Below are positions 1 through 9,917 of a DNA stretch of 64,000 nucleotides, piece by piece. The DNA is from Bradyrhizobium guangdongense. Its GTDB lineage: Bacteria > Pseudomonadota > Alphaproteobacteria > Rhizobiales > Xanthobacteraceae. Where the stretch lies: positions 1,116,001-1,180,000 of the forward strand of contig NZ_CP030051.1 of the NCBI RefSeq assembly GCF_004114975.1, read 5' to 3'. The notes under the pieces were generated by a model. The model did no database searches. It had not been told where the DNA came from and worked only from the letters and a program-made list of their open reading frames with translations. How positions within the stretch are numbered: the first letter of the stretch is position 1; every line of letters begins with the position of its first letter. Both the position numbers and the translations under genes were made by a program.

Positions 1-1221
1 CTGATGGCCGCCCGCGAGCTTGCGCGCGCCGGCAAGCGCGTGACCATGCTGGAGGCGCGCGACCGCTGTGGCGGGCGCATCCATCCGCTTTCCGCAGCGG
101 AGTTCGGCTACCCCGCCGATGCCGGCGCCGAGTTCGTCCATGGCGAGGCGCCGGTCACGCGCGCCCTCGCTCGCGAAGCCGGGCTGATGGTGCGGACGAT
201 CGGCGGCGCGCAGTGGAGCTTCGACGGTACGACATTCTCGCGGGAGAATCCGCGCGATCCCCACGACGGCGCGCTTCATGCCGCCGTGAAGGACCTGACG
301 GACGATCTCACCGTCGCCGACTTCCTGCGCCGGCATTTCGCCGGTCCGGACCATGCGCGCCTGCGGCATGCCGTCGAGCGCATGGTCGAGGGCTATGATG
401 CGGCCGATCCCGAGCGCGCCTCGATGCTGGCGCTGCGTGATGAGTGGATGAACGAGGGACATCAGGCGCAGGCGCGCATCGACGGCGGTTATGGCGCCCT
501 GATCGATTTTCTGGCCGGCGCGTGCCGCAAGTCCGGTGCTGCAATTCACCTCGGTGCCGTGGTCACGGCGATCGAGGAGAATGGAAGCAAGGCCGTCGTC
601 CGATGTGCCGGCGGAGCGGTGCAGATTTGCGATCGCGTCATCCTCACCGTGCCGCTGCCCTTGCTGCGCGAGATTGCGTTGTCCGCAGCCGTGCGGGTGA
701 AGGCGGCGGCTGCTGACGACATCGGCTTCGGCAGTGTCATCAAGATCCTGCTGCGGTTTACGCGGCCATGGTGGCGCGAGCGGCGCGAAGATTTTTCGGA
801 CATGCTGTTCCTGCTGTCGGACGAAACGATTCCGGTGTGGTGGACGCGATACCCGGATCAGCATCCCGTGCTGACGGGATGGTTCGGCGGTCCGCGAACG
901 GCGGAGCTGTCGCATCTCGAGCCGCAAGGATTGATCGACGCCGGGATCTCTTCGCTCGCCGCGATCTTCAGCATTCCGCGCGAGGAGATTGCGCGCGGTG
1001 TTGTGGCGGCTGCAGCGACCAACTGGGCGCACGAACCCTTCGCCCGCGGTGCCTATTCCTGGGCAACGCCGCGGACGCGCGCGGCGCAGGAACGACTGGC
1101 ACGCGCCGACGGCCTGGTGCTGTTGTCAGGTGAAGCGCTCTATCGTGGTCGCGACATGGGAACGGTCGAGGCCGCGCTCGCGAGCGGAGCGGAAACGGCG
1201 GGATTGATCTTGCGCGGATAG
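1..1221 (+). CDS. Flavin-dependent amine oxidase (5' truncated by window)
   Basis: FAD-dependent amine oxidase family enzyme that would oxidatively deaminate an amine with release of H2O2; the substrate is unknown. The window opens inside the gene: the first visible residues are the tail of the Rossmann fold (LEARDRCGGRIHP, the FAD-ribose/GGR motif), so the GxGxxG start lies upstream. The C-terminal FAD-contact segment (GEALYRGRDMGTVEAALASG) is intact near residues 378-397 of the visible part. About 406 residues are visible, so only some 10-20 are missing. A strong hairpin terminator follows at once. Family is clear; substrate class is not. Confidence 0.85.
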   Translation: MMAARELARAGKRVTMLEARDRCGGRIHPLSAAEFGYPADAGAEFVHGEAPVTRALAREAGLMVRTIGGAQWSFDGTTFSRENPRDPHDGALHAAVKDLTDDLTVADFLRRHFAGPDHARLRHAVERMVEGYDAADPERASMLALRDEWMNEGHQAQARIDGGYGALIDFLAGACRKSGAAIHLGAVVTAIEENGSKAVVRCAGGAVQICDRVILTVPLPLLREIALSAAVRVKAAAADDIGFGSVIKILLRFTRPWWRERREDFSDMLFLLSDETIPVWWTRYPDQHPVLTGWFGGPRTAELSHLEPQGLIDAGISSLAAIFSIPREEIARGVVAAAATNWAHEPFARGAYSWATPRTRAAQERLARADGLVLLSGEALYRGRDMGTVEAALASGAETAGLILRG

Positions 1222-1226
1222 GAAAG

Positions 1227-1252
1227 AAGGCCCGCATCTTTGCGGGCCTTTT
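1227..1252 (+). terminator. Rho-independent terminator of the amine oxidase gene
   Basis: A 10-bp perfect inverted repeat (arms 1227-1236 and 1241-1250, loop TCTT) is followed by T residues. It starts 5 bases after the stop codon. The A-rich left side means it could also act for the convergent gene that ends at 1257. Confidence 0.85.
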
Positions 1253-1256
1253 CGTC

Positions 1257-1574
1257 TCACCAGCGACTGCCGCCGAAGCTGAAGGTCACGCCGGGACCGC
1301 CGCCGCCATAATAGCCGTAGGGGCCGCCGCCGTAATAACCCTGGTGCCGCGGGTAATAGCCGTAGCCGCGATAGTGCGGCCGATAATAGCCGTGGTGCGG
1401 GCGCCAATGATGATGGCGGTGGCCGTAATGGTTGTGGTGTCGGTGCTGCGCGCTGATGTCGGTCGATTGGCTGGATCGCGCGTTCGGCGCGGCCTTTCCG
1501 CCCGCCGCGTTGGCTGCGGATCCGCCGGCCAGCGCTGCAGCGCCGACAGCCATCGCGACAAAGAGATATTTCAT
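1257..1574 (-). CDS. Small secreted His/Gly/Tyr-rich protein
   Basis: Product of 105 residues with a clear Sec signal peptide (MKYLFVAMAVGAAALAGG, predicted cut after ANA near residue 24). The mature part is low complexity: a His-rich middle (HRHHNHYGHRHHH) and a Gly/Tyr-rich tail. No known domain is recognised. His clusters could bind metal, but this is only a guess. Convergent with the amine oxidase gene. Similar small H/G/Y-rich exported proteins are common in Bradyrhizobium; the gene at 43137 is another of this type. Confidence 0.6.
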   Translation of the reverse strand: MKYLFVAMAVGAAALAGGSAANAAGGKAAPNARSSQSTDISAQHRHHNHYGHRHHHWRPHHGYYRPHYRGYGYYPRHQGYYGGGPYGYYGGGGPGVTFSFGGSRW

Positions 1575-1684
1575 GTCATCACTCCAGTTGAGATATCGAG
1601 TGACAACAGATGGGCATCGCTCGCGTTCCGGCGAGAGCGGGCGTCGAAACGACGCAGACGATCGAGGTGGCTTTGCGCTGAGGT

Positions 1685-2260
1685 CTATTGTCGCATCGCT
1701 ATCAGCGAGGCGATCACTTCAGTCGTGGTCACGATGCGGGCAAATTCGCCGTTCAGATTCGACAGCGTCATCGCGTGAATGTCCTCGGCCGAATGCATGT
1801 CGCCGTCGGGACCCGTGCGGTCGAACGTCCAGGTCGCGTCGCGCACCAGGCGCGTGTCGAAGCCGAGATTTCCGGCCATCCGCGTCGTCGTCTCCACGCA
1901 ATGATTGGTGGTGGCGCCGCAGATCACGAGCGCGGCGATGTCGCTCGCGCGCAGACGCGCCTCGAGGTCGGTGCCGATGAAGGCGCTATTCACGCGCTTG
2001 ACGATCACGGGCTCGCCAGCCTGCTCGCGTGCCTCGTCCTTCACGGCGTAACCGGAGCATTCGGCGCGGAACGTCGAGTTCGGCTTGGTGCCTTCGTGAC
2101 GGATGTGGAAGATCGGCGCGCCGCTCGCCCTGAACGCTGCGAGCAGATCGACAATGCGCGCCACCGCATCCGGATTGTTGCGCCGCTTGCCCGCGGCCTC
2201 CCATTCGTCGAATGCACGCTGGACGTCGACGACGATGAGAGCGGGGAGAGGATGGGACAT
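1685..2260 (-). CDS. Isochorismatase-family cysteine hydrolase
   Basis: About 191 residues with the isochorismatase-like fold. Asp in ALIVVDVQRAF (about residue 10), Lys in the VIVKRVNSAF segment, and Cys in VICGATTNHCVETT form the Asp-Lys-Cys catalytic set of the family (nicotinamidase/isochorismatase type). The NHCV context and the length suit a generic cysteine hydrolase acting on a C-N or ether bond; the real substrate cannot be told. An alternative start lies three codons upstream at 2269. Stands alone, 83 bases from the next minus-strand gene. Confidence 0.9.
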   Translation of the reverse strand: MSHPLPALIVVDVQRAFDEWEAAGKRRNNPDAVARIVDLLAAFRASGAPIFHIRHEGTKPNSTFRAECSGYAVKDEAREQAGEPVIVKRVNSAFIGTDLEARLRASDIAALVICGATTNHCVETTTRMAGNLGFDTRLVRDATWTFDRTGPDGDMHSAEDIHAMTLSNLNGEFARIVTTTEVIASLIAMRQ

Positions 2261-2343
2261 GGCCGGCATTCCGCAGTTTTGGCCGAGTATGCGTGGCGAT
2301 CGCGAGGCCGGGCAATGCCGATTTTCCCTCGTTTCGGGACGGC

Positions 2344-2691
2344 TCACGGATGCGGACCGGGAAATCCGTGGCGCTCGGACAGCGCGGCGAGGATGGCATC
2401 CTTGTCGGCGATGAAGGCGCGCCCCTGGTAGCTGCCGGTCTGGTGTCGCGATGTCGCGCCGTCGGCCAACACCAGCAGCGGCAGCCATTGGTTCTCTTCG
2501 CCGACGAATGCGATCACGGCCTGCCGCGGCTTCGGCCAGGCGATGCGTTCGACGTCGAGCTTTTCGGCCAGCGCCGGAAACGAGGCGAGCACGCCCTCGA
2601 TCAGCGCGCAATGCCAGCAATAGAAGCGTTGGCCGGGGTAGGCCGGGTCTTCGAAACCGGGGTGCAGCAGAAAGAGGCGGTCGCGTGTCAT
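2344..2691 (-). CDS. DUF3088 family thioredoxin-fold-like protein
   Basis: 115 residues starting MTRDRLFLLHPGFED. The CWHC motif (FYCWHCALIEG, about residues 23-33) is a CxxC dithiol pair in a thioredoxin-like context and the length fits DUF3088. Function in the family is unknown; a redox or glutathione-linked role is inference from the CxxC alone. The start at 2691 was preferred over an upstream ATG at 2724 because the domain begins there. Confidence 0.78.
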   Translation of the reverse strand: MTRDRLFLLHPGFEDPAYPGQRFYCWHCALIEGVLASFPALAEKLDVERIAWPKPRQAVIAFVGEENQWLPLLVLADGATSRHQTGSYQGRAFIADKDAILAALSERHGFPGPHP

Positions 2692-3026
2692 GAGTTTGCT
2701 TCGAAGCAGGGCCGGCTCTGGCACTATAATGCATGGACGGTCGGATGCTACCCCCTGGCTCGTGAGTCGATGCGCATCTGCATCTCAATATGAGATGATC
2801 TCCGTAATGCTACGGGAGGGTCGATGCAATTCTGGCGGGACGATGGAACAAAAGCTTAAGGCGGCCAGCCTAGGCTTCCGACGAAACGCTGGGAGCTTCC
2901 CAATCGTTCGTTGCAGAAAAGGACTGTCCGGGCGCTCCGGGCAGTGAGTTCATGCCGGGTTTCGAGCCGCTGCCAGCGGCTGGCGATGTAGTTTCGTCCG
3001 GTCGCGATTCAGATCGCCGGCATCCC

Positions 3027-5664
3027 ATGATGCGGGCGGCAAATGCCGTGCGCCGCATAGGAGCGAGTGTGTGGCGCAGTGTGCCGCTGCAACTCGCGGT
3101 GTTCTTTCTGCCGCTGGTGTGGATCAGCTATTTCGCGATCACCGTCTCGGAGAGAACGGAAGCGTTGCAGCAGGCGCGGTCGCACGGGGATAGCGTTGCA
3201 AAACTATTCCAGGAGAATACCGAGCGGATCTTCGAGCGGGTCGATCAATCGCTGTCGATCGTGCAGACGCTTTACGCCCAGGATCCGGCCGGCTTTGATC
3301 TGAAGTCCTGGAGCGACCGGGCGCATCTTGCGAGCGGCGATGTCGTTCAGTTCTCGCTGATCGGCCTCGACGGTTACATGTTCGCCACCACCTCGGGCTA
3401 TTCCGGTCCGCCGCTCTATCTCGGCGATCGCGAGCACTTCATCAACACGCTCCGGCAGGCCGACGACAGGCTCTATGTCGCCAGGCCGGTCTTCGGCCGG
3501 GCGTCGAACAAGTGGACGATCCAGCTCGCGCGCAAGCTGCTCGATCAGCAGCAGGCTGCCTTGGGCGTGATCGTCGGCTCGATCAGCGTCGACATGGTCG
3601 GCAATTTCTACGAGACCGCGAAGCTCGGTGCCGGAGGCACTCTCGTTCTCCGCAACGCGAACTACGTGGTGCTTGCCGCGCGCGGCGTGGATCAGAACGG
3701 ATTCGTCGGGCAAGTAGCTGCCGGGCACATCCAAAGCCGGCTGCCGAACGGCGGTGGACAGTACTGGAGCGAAGGGCGCACGGACCGTAGCAACAGATTG
3801 ATCACCGTGCGCAGATCCGCGCTCTTCCCGCTGATTTTTACCGTCGGTATCGCCGAGCAGGAGATCTACGCGCATTATGAGTCCAGACGGGATGCTTATC
3901 TGGGCAGCGCGCTGATCTTGACCCTGGTGATCGTGGTCGCGACGACGCTGCACTGGCGAAGGCAACAGGCTCTCGACCGCGCCCAATACGAATTGCGCGA
4001 TTCACTGGGCAAGTTCGAGGATGCCTTGCGCAACCTGCCGCAGGGGTTGAGCATGTTCGACGGCAATGATCGCCTGGTCGCATTCAATCGTCAGTGGCTC
4101 GATATGTACGGCCTTCCAGCTGACGATATTCACCTCGGGATGAACTTCCACGAGGTGTTTGCGCATCAGGATGCCGTGTCGGACCTCGGTGAATATCTGA
4201 GCGATCTGAAGCGCCGTCTTGCCGCGTCGGAACACGCGTCGAATACGCTGACATTCCCCAACGGCCGGATCGTCCACATTTCCTACGGTCGGCGCCAGGA
4301 CGGCGGCTGGGTTGCGATGCATCAGGACATCACGGAGCGCAAGGCATCCGAGGACCGGATCGAGAAGCTCGCCCACTATGACAGCCTGACGGGACTCGCA
4401 AACCGCAACCTGTTCAAGGATCGGATCGAAGAGGCGCTGGCGAGGCACAGGCGGATGCACACGCCCTTCGCCGTGCTTCTGTGCGACCTCGACAAGTTCA
4501 AGTCGGTCAACGACGCTCTTGGTCATCAGTCCGGCGATGCGCTGCTCAGCCAGGTCGCCGGCCGGATCAAGGCCGAAAATACGCGAGGTCGATACCGCTG
4601 CACGAATGGGAGGCGACGAATTCGCGCTGATCGTGATGCCGGGCCGGGGCTCGCTCAGGGACGGCGCCGCCATCCTGGCGGACCGGCTCGTGAAGGCGCT
4701 TGCCGCCCCTTACGACATCGACGGCCATGCGATCGTGATCGGCTGCAGCATCGGCGTCGCAGTGGTGCCCGATCATGGGACGCGAATCGACGAAATTCTC
4801 CGCAATGCCGACCTGGCGCTGTACAAGTCGAAAAATGCAGGTCGCAATTGCTTCAATGTCTATTCGCCGGACTTGAAGGTCGAAGCCGACCAGCGCAGTC
4901 TCCTCGAGATCGAATTACGCGAGGCGATCTGGCGAGAGGAGATCGAGGTCTTCTATCAGCCGGTGGTCGAACTCGGCACTGGCCGAATGGTTTCTGTCGA
5001 AGCGCTCGCCCGCTGGCACCACCCGACCCGGGGCTTCGTCCCGCCGGCGGAATTCATTCCGATCGCCGAGGAGGCCGGGCTGATCGTCGAGCTCGGAAAT
5101 CTGGTCCTGGCGAAGGCGTGCCGTGACGCCATGAAAATGCCTGACGAAGTCAAGGTGGCCGTCAATCTGTCGGCCGTCCAGTTCACCAAGAGCAACCTCG
5201 TCGACGTCGTGAAGTTCGCGCTCGCCGAGAGCGGGCTTCCCGAATGTCGGCTGGAGCTGGAAATCACGGAGAGCGTGTTCCTGGCCGACAGCGCCGAAAA
5301 TCTCAAGACGCTCCGGAGTCTGAAGGCTCTCGGCGTGTCAATCGCACTTGACGATTTCGGCGTCGGCTATTCGGCGCTGTCATACCTGACCGCCTTTCCG
5401 TTCGACAAGGTCAAGGTCGACAAGGCGTTCATGGATCGGATCGACCGGCCGGAGACGCGCGCGGTGTTGGGATCGATTGTTCAGCTCGTGCGGACGCTCA
5501 ATCTCGCGATCGTCGCCGAAGGAGTAGAGACCCAGCAGCAGGTCGATGAAATGGGCGCGCTCGGCATTCCCCTCGGCCAGGGCTATTTCTTTCACAGGCC
5601 TGTGCCCCTCGCCGATATCGCCTCGCCATCGTCGACCGCACCCAAGTGGCAGGCAGTCGCCTAG
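3027..5664 (+). pseudogene. Membrane GGDEF-EAL protein split by a single-base frameshift
   Basis: Would be an 878-residue cyclic-di-GMP enzyme: TM helix (LQLAVFFLPLVWISYF), periplasmic Cache-like sensor domain, second TM near residue 300, a PAS domain, GGDEF (MGGDEFAL intact) and EAL (VEALARW, DDFGVGYSALSYL, AEGVET all present). The reading frame breaks between the start of GGDEF and the active-site loop. One extra A in the run 4576-4579 puts everything downstream in another frame; deleting one A restores RIKAEIREVDTAARMGGDEF. So it is either a sequencing error, a phase-variable or recently dead gene, or corrected by slippage. Both catalytic halves are otherwise undamaged, which argues for a recent event. 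An upstream ATG at 2952 is also in frame. Confidence 0.85.
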
Positions 5665-5789
5665 CGAGCCTGCGTGTTGCTCGATCACGGCCTGGCGTTT
5701 TGCTCAGGATCAATCTTGCCGGGGACCGGTTGGCATAGCTTGCGACCCGGTGGATTCCGCGGGAGTCCAGCATATCCTGAGTCAACGTC

Positions 5790-7631
5790 ATGGCAGATCA
5801 GATTCCGCAACCCAGGCCCGGCACGCTCGCCCAAGTGACGACACTGCCGGAGCTCCTGCGCTGGCGCGTCGGCGCAACGCCCGCGGCGGAAGCCTATCGG
5901 CATTTCGACGCCTCGGTCGGACGCTGGATCAGTCAGTCCTGGCAGGAGATCAACGCGGAATTCGAGATCTGGCGATGGGCGCTCGCTGCCGAAGGCTTCG
6001 CGCCCGGCGAGCGCGTCGCGATCCTGATGCCGAACGGCACGGCGCATATCGCGATGGACCAGGCGGCGCTGTCGCGCGGTCTCGTGCCGGTGCCAATGCA
6101 TGCGGTCGACAACCCCGACAGCATCGCCTACATCCTTGCCGATTCCGGCGCCCAGTTCTTATTCGTCGATACCTTGCAGCGATGGCAAGCAATTGTAGCG
6201 GCCGGCCAGCCGCTCGACCATCTCAGACGCGTCATCTGCGCGGATACGAGCGGACGAGCAACACCGGACGCGCGCGTCATCGCGCTCGATCGCTGGCTCG
6301 CCGCCGCGCCCGGCGCGACCGCGCCGATGGCGGATGTCACGGTGAAGCCGGACGATCTCGCCGCCATCGTCTACACCTCAGGCACGACCGGCCGGCCGAA
6401 GGGCGTGATGCTGTCGCATCGCAACGTTGTCGCCAATGTGAAGGCGATCGCGCAGCGCATCGCGGCAGCACCGGATGACGTCTTTCTGTCTTTTCTGCCG
6501 CTCTCGCACACGTTCGAGCGCACCGGCGGCTACTACTATCCGATCGCGGCGGGCGCCTGCGTGGCCTATGCGCGCTCGGTGCCGCTGTTGTCGGAAGACT
6601 TGAGACATGTTCGGCCGACGGTGCTGGTTTCGGTGCCGCGGATTTACGAGCGCATCTCGGCGCTGATCATGCAGCATCGCGCCGCAGCCGGAGCTGTCGA
6701 GCGCGCGCTGCTCGATCTCACGCTCACCGTAGGTAACAGGCGTTTCGACGCGCGGCAGGGCCGCGGTAGGCTGTCGCCGCTCGATCGGCTGATCTGGCCG
6801 CTGCTGAAGCGGCTCGTCGCCGACAAGGTGCTGGCACAGCTCGGCGGCCGGCTGCGGGTCGCGGTCTCCGGGGGCGCCCCGATCGCAGAGCCGGTCATCC
6901 GCCTGTTTCTCGCACTTGGGCTCGACATCCTCCAGGGTTACGGCATGACCGAGACTTCGCCGGTGGTCTCCGTCAACACCATCGAGGACAACGATCCGCG
7001 TTCGGTCGGTCACGTCCTTGACGGCGTCGAGGTCAGGCTGGGCGAGAACGATGAGCTGCTCGTCCGCGGGCCGAGCGTGATGCTGGGGTACTGGAACAAG
7101 CCGGACGAGACACGGCGCGTGAAGGAGGCCGACGGCTGGCTGCACACCGGCGATCAGGCGCGGATCGAGAACGGCCGTATCACCATCACCGGTCGCCTCA
7201 AGGACATTCTGGTCACCTCGACGGGCGAGAAAACCGCGCCGGTGGATCTGGAGACCGCGATCCTGGCGGATCCCCTGTTCGAGCAGGCGCTGGTGATCGG
7301 CGAGCAGCGCCCCTTCCTCGCTGCGCTTGTCGTGCTCAACGCCAAAGCCTGGGTACAGGAGAAAGAGCGGCTCGCAGCCGCCGGCGAGCAAGGCGGTGCG
7401 GCGGAGCGCGCCGCTCTGCTCGCAAGAATCGCAGCGGCCGTGAAGGCCTATCCGTCCTACGCGACGCCACGCGCGGTCTGGTGGACGCTGGACCCCTGGA
7501 CCATCGGCGCCGGGCTGCTGACGCCGACGCTGAAGAACAAACGCCCGGCGCTCGAACGCCGCTTCGCCGCCGAGATCGAGCAGATCTACGCGAAGAAGCC
7601 TCCAAGCGTGCACGAAGCGCGCGGTGGATGA
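5790..7631 (+). CDS. AMP-dependent long-chain acyl-CoA synthetase
   Basis: 613-residue adenylate-forming ligase that activates a carboxylic (probably fatty) acid to acyl-CoA. Motif A10-like loop IVYTSGTTGRPKG at about residue 194, the YGMTETSP adenylate motif near 385, and the hinge/C-terminal GRLKDILVTSTGEKTAP near 470 are all present. The C-terminal lid keeps the KNKRPAL lysine region. Length and motif spacing match the large FadD15-type synthetases rather than FadD of E. coli. It precedes the oleate hydratase gene, which fits unsaturated fatty-acid use, but the 129-base gap suggests separate transcription. Confidence 0.9.
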   Translation: MADQIPQPRPGTLAQVTTLPELLRWRVGATPAAEAYRHFDASVGRWISQSWQEINAEFEIWRWALAAEGFAPGERVAILMPNGTAHIAMDQAALSRGLVPVPMHAVDNPDSIAYILADSGAQFLFVDTLQRWQAIVAAGQPLDHLRRVICADTSGRATPDARVIALDRWLAAAPGATAPMADVTVKPDDLAAIVYTSGTTGRPKGVMLSHRNVVANVKAIAQRIAAAPDDVFLSFLPLSHTFERTGGYYYPIAAGACVAYARSVPLLSEDLRHVRPTVLVSVPRIYERISALIMQHRAAAGAVERALLDLTLTVGNRRFDARQGRGRLSPLDRLIWPLLKRLVADKVLAQLGGRLRVAVSGGAPIAEPVIRLFLALGLDILQGYGMTETSPVVSVNTIEDNDPRSVGHVLDGVEVRLGENDELLVRGPSVMLGYWNKPDETRRVKEADGWLHTGDQARIENGRITITGRLKDILVTSTGEKTAPVDLETAILADPLFEQALVIGEQRPFLAALVVLNAKAWVQEKERLAAAGEQGGAAERAALLARIAAAVKAYPSYATPRAVWWTLDPWTIGAGLLTPTLKNKRPALERRFAAEIEQIYAKKPPSVHEARGG

Positions 7632-7684
7632 GGGGCACGTGGCAAGGCCGGCTCAACTCAATGTGATGCTCAGCGTTCCTACGC

Positions 7685-7698
7685 TTGATCCAACGCAA
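7685..7698. promoter_or_regulatory. Candidate FixK/FNR-type box upstream of oleate hydratase
   Basis: TTGATCCAACGCAA matches the Bradyrhizobium FixK2 consensus TTG(A/C)-N6-(T/G)CAA. Its centre is about 69 bases before the ohyA start, so a class II site (centre near -41) would put transcription start near 7732 with a short leader. Motif match is seen; regulation is inference. Confidence 0.42.
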
Positions 7699-7760
7699 CT
7701 TCGACCGATGCGCGCAGATGCAATGTCGTGCCGAAAATTGGACTGCAATCGAGGCAAGGC

Positions 7761-9320
7761 ATGAAGGCATATTTCATTGGTGGCGGCATCGGGTCGCTCG
7801 CGGGCGCGGCGTTCCTGATTCGTGATGCGAAGCTTTCGGGACGCGACATCCTGATCTACGAGGCGCTGCCGCTTGTCGGCGGCAGCCTCGACGGCGCGCA
7901 GCTTGCGAACGGCGCCTATTCGCTGCGCGGTGGACGCATGCTCACCACCGACCATTACGAGTGCACCTGGGATCTGTTGTCGGACATTCCCTCGCTCGAA
8001 CGCCCGGGCCACAGCGTGCGGGACGAAACCGTCGCGTTCAACACGGAGAACCCCGCGCATTCGCGCGCGCGTCTGGTGGATCGCAACCGCTTCAAGATCG
8101 ACGTCTCGCATATGGGCTTCTCGGCGCGCGACCGGCTCGAGCTGTTGCGGCTCACCGAGGCCTCCGAGGAAACGCTCGGAAACAGTCGCATCACCGACTG
8201 GTTGTCGCCAAAATTCTTCGAATCCAATTTCTGGTACATGTGGCAGACCACCTTTGCCTTCCAGCCCTGGCACAGTGCGGTCGAGCTGAAGCGCTATCTG
8301 CACCGCTTCATGAACGAGTTTCCGCGCATCGAGACGCTCGGCGGCGTCAAGCGCACGGTCTACAATCAGTATGACGCGATCGTGCGGCCGCTCGAGGACT
8401 GGCTGAAGCGGCAGGGCGTGCAGTTCGTGCGCGGAACGCGCGTCACCGACATGGCATTCGAGCCGGAGGGAGAGAAGCTGCGGGTGCGCCAGCTCGTGCT
8501 CGACCGCGACGGCCGCACTGCCAACGTCCGCCTCGAGGACGGCGACCTCGTGTTCTTCCAGAACGGTTCGATGACGGATGCCTCGAGCCTCGGCACCATG
8601 ACCGAGCCCGCGCCGCACCTGACGAAGGACGACAGCCAGGGCTGGGCACTGTGGGAGACGATCGCAAAGGGGCGTCCCGAATTCGGCAATCCGTCGGTCT
8701 TCAACAACTCGATCCCCGAATCCTACTGGCTGTCCTTCACGGTGACCTGCCGCGATCCGCGCTTCTTCGACCGGATGGAGGCATTCTCCGGCAACAAGGC
8801 CGGGACCGGCGGGCTCGTGACATTCAAGGATTCCAACTGGCTGATGTCGGTCGTGCTGTACCACCAGCCGCATTTCACCGGCCAGCCGAAGAACGTCCAG
8901 GTGTTCTGGGGCTACGCGCTGCATCCCGACCGCGTCGGCAATTTCGTCGCCAAGCCGATGTCGGATTGCGGCGGTGCCGACATTTTGACCGAGCTGTGCG
9001 GCCATCTGAATTTCGATCGCGCCGTATTCGACGATGCGATCTGCATCCCCTGCCGCATGCCCTACATCACCAGCATGTTCATGCCGCGCAGCATCACAGA
9101 CCGGCCGTTGCCGGTGCCGGCGAATTCGGTGAACCTCGCTTTCGTCAGCCAGTTCGTCGAGATCCCCGATGACGTCGTCTTCACCGTCGAGTATTCGGTA
9201 CGCGCGGCGCAGATGGCAGTCTATCAGCTGATGAAGATCGATCGCCCGGTGCCGGCCGTGACCCGCCACGACAAGTCGCTCGGCGTGATCTTCGCGACGC
9301 TGGAGAAGGCGTTCGCGTGA
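7761..9320 (+). CDS. ohyA: Oleate hydratase
   Basis: 519-residue FAD enzyme that adds water across the cis-9 double bond of oleate or similar fatty acids to give 10-hydroxy acids. N-terminal Rossmann motif YFIGGGIGSLAGAAF, the family hallmark YEALPLVGGSLDG and RGGRMLTTDHYECTWDL (catalytic Glu region) and the C-terminal FVEIPDDVVFTVEYSVRAAQ segment are present. Full length. ATG 7761 (MKAYFIGGG) was chosen over an in-frame start 11 codons upstream because the fold begins there. May act in membrane fatty-acid detoxification or hydroxy-fatty-acid formation. Confidence 0.95.
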   Translation: MKAYFIGGGIGSLAGAAFLIRDAKLSGRDILIYEALPLVGGSLDGAQLANGAYSLRGGRMLTTDHYECTWDLLSDIPSLERPGHSVRDETVAFNTENPAHSRARLVDRNRFKIDVSHMGFSARDRLELLRLTEASEETLGNSRITDWLSPKFFESNFWYMWQTTFAFQPWHSAVELKRYLHRFMNEFPRIETLGGVKRTVYNQYDAIVRPLEDWLKRQGVQFVRGTRVTDMAFEPEGEKLRVRQLVLDRDGRTANVRLEDGDLVFFQNGSMTDASSLGTMTEPAPHLTKDDSQGWALWETIAKGRPEFGNPSVFNNSIPESYWLSFTVTCRDPRFFDRMEAFSGNKAGTGGLVTFKDSNWLMSVVLYHQPHFTGQPKNVQVFWGYALHPDRVGNFVAKPMSDCGGADILTELCGHLNFDRAVFDDAICIPCRMPYITSMFMPRSITDRPLPVPANSVNLAFVSQFVEIPDDVVFTVEYSVRAAQMAVYQLMKIDRPVPAVTRHDKSLGVIFATLEKAFA

Positions 9321-9326
9321 GGCCCG

Positions 9327-9917
9327 CTACTTGAACGGATCCTGGATCGACGGCGACGACTGCCGGATGCGGCGCACGCTCACCGGCGTACCGTCGGAGA
9401 CGAACAGCAGTTCGTACGTCCGGCCTTCGTTGTCGGTCGCCGAGCAGGTGACGTCCTTCACCTTCTTGGCGGCGAAATTGCCGGTCTGGCGGCAGACGCC
9501 CGTGGAGGTCTGCTCGGCGGGGACGGGAAGGCCGTCGACCTTGGGGCGGTCCTTGGAGTTGAGCAGCATGCGGTCGATCGGCAACTCGTAGGAATTGTCA
9601 TCGGCCCGCCTGCCGTTCTCGCCGGAGAACGACACCACGTGGTGCTCGTCGCTGGGATCGTCGACCGCGACCGCGAAGTTGACGCGGCCCTTATCGCCAT
9701 GGGCATAGGCCACGGTCTTGCAGGCAAAGGTGCGCCCGGCCACCTTCAGTGTCTTGCAATGGCCTGACATCAGCGCCAGCAGATCGATGAAGGAATGCTG
9801 CTGGGCCGGCGGATTGTTCACCGGAATCGCAGTGGAAGACTCGGCAAAACAAGGGCTTGCGAGAGCGACGAGGATGGCAGCCAGGACCGGTCGGCGGAGG
9901 CGCATCGCCAGGCTCAT
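9327..9917 (-). CDS. Secreted hypothetical protein
   Basis: About 196 residues. A Sec signal peptide covers the first 25 (LRRPVLAAILVALASPCFA). The mature part has three Cys (GHCKTL, FACKTV, GVCRQT) plus CSATDNEG, suggesting two disulfides in the periplasm. No known domain is recognised. The C-terminus ends just 6 bases past the convergent ohyA stop. Alternative start at 9905. Confidence 0.65.
   Translation of the reverse strand: MSLAMRLRRPVLAAILVALASPCFAESSTAIPVNNPPAQQHSFIDLLALMSGHCKTLKVAGRTFACKTVAYAHGDKGRVNFAVAVDDPSDEHHVVSFSGENGRRADDNSYELPIDRMLLNSKDRPKVDGLPVPAEQTSTGVCRQTGNFAAKKVKDVTCSATDNEGRTYELLFVSDGTPVSVRRIRQSSPSIQDPFK

Noticed and set aside
1257..1574. Antimicrobial or metal-binding peptide claim for the His-rich small protein
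   Set aside because: His clusters alone do not support a function; left as secreted hypothetical.
2690..2947. 85-codon plus-strand frame before the GGDEF-EAL gene
   Set aside because: No ribosome site, no domain-like composition, and it lies where a leader/promoter is expected.
4519..5664. Treating the EAL half as a separate gene starting at ATG 4519
   Set aside because: Its first residues (VISPAMRCSARSPAG) are the out-of-frame reading of the GGDEF domain; there is no ribosome site. One frameshifted gene explains both parts.
5731..5746. TGGCATAGCTTGC resembling a sigma-54 promoter before the acyl-CoA ligase
   Set aside because: Only 8 bases separate GG and GC; sigma-54 promoters need 10.
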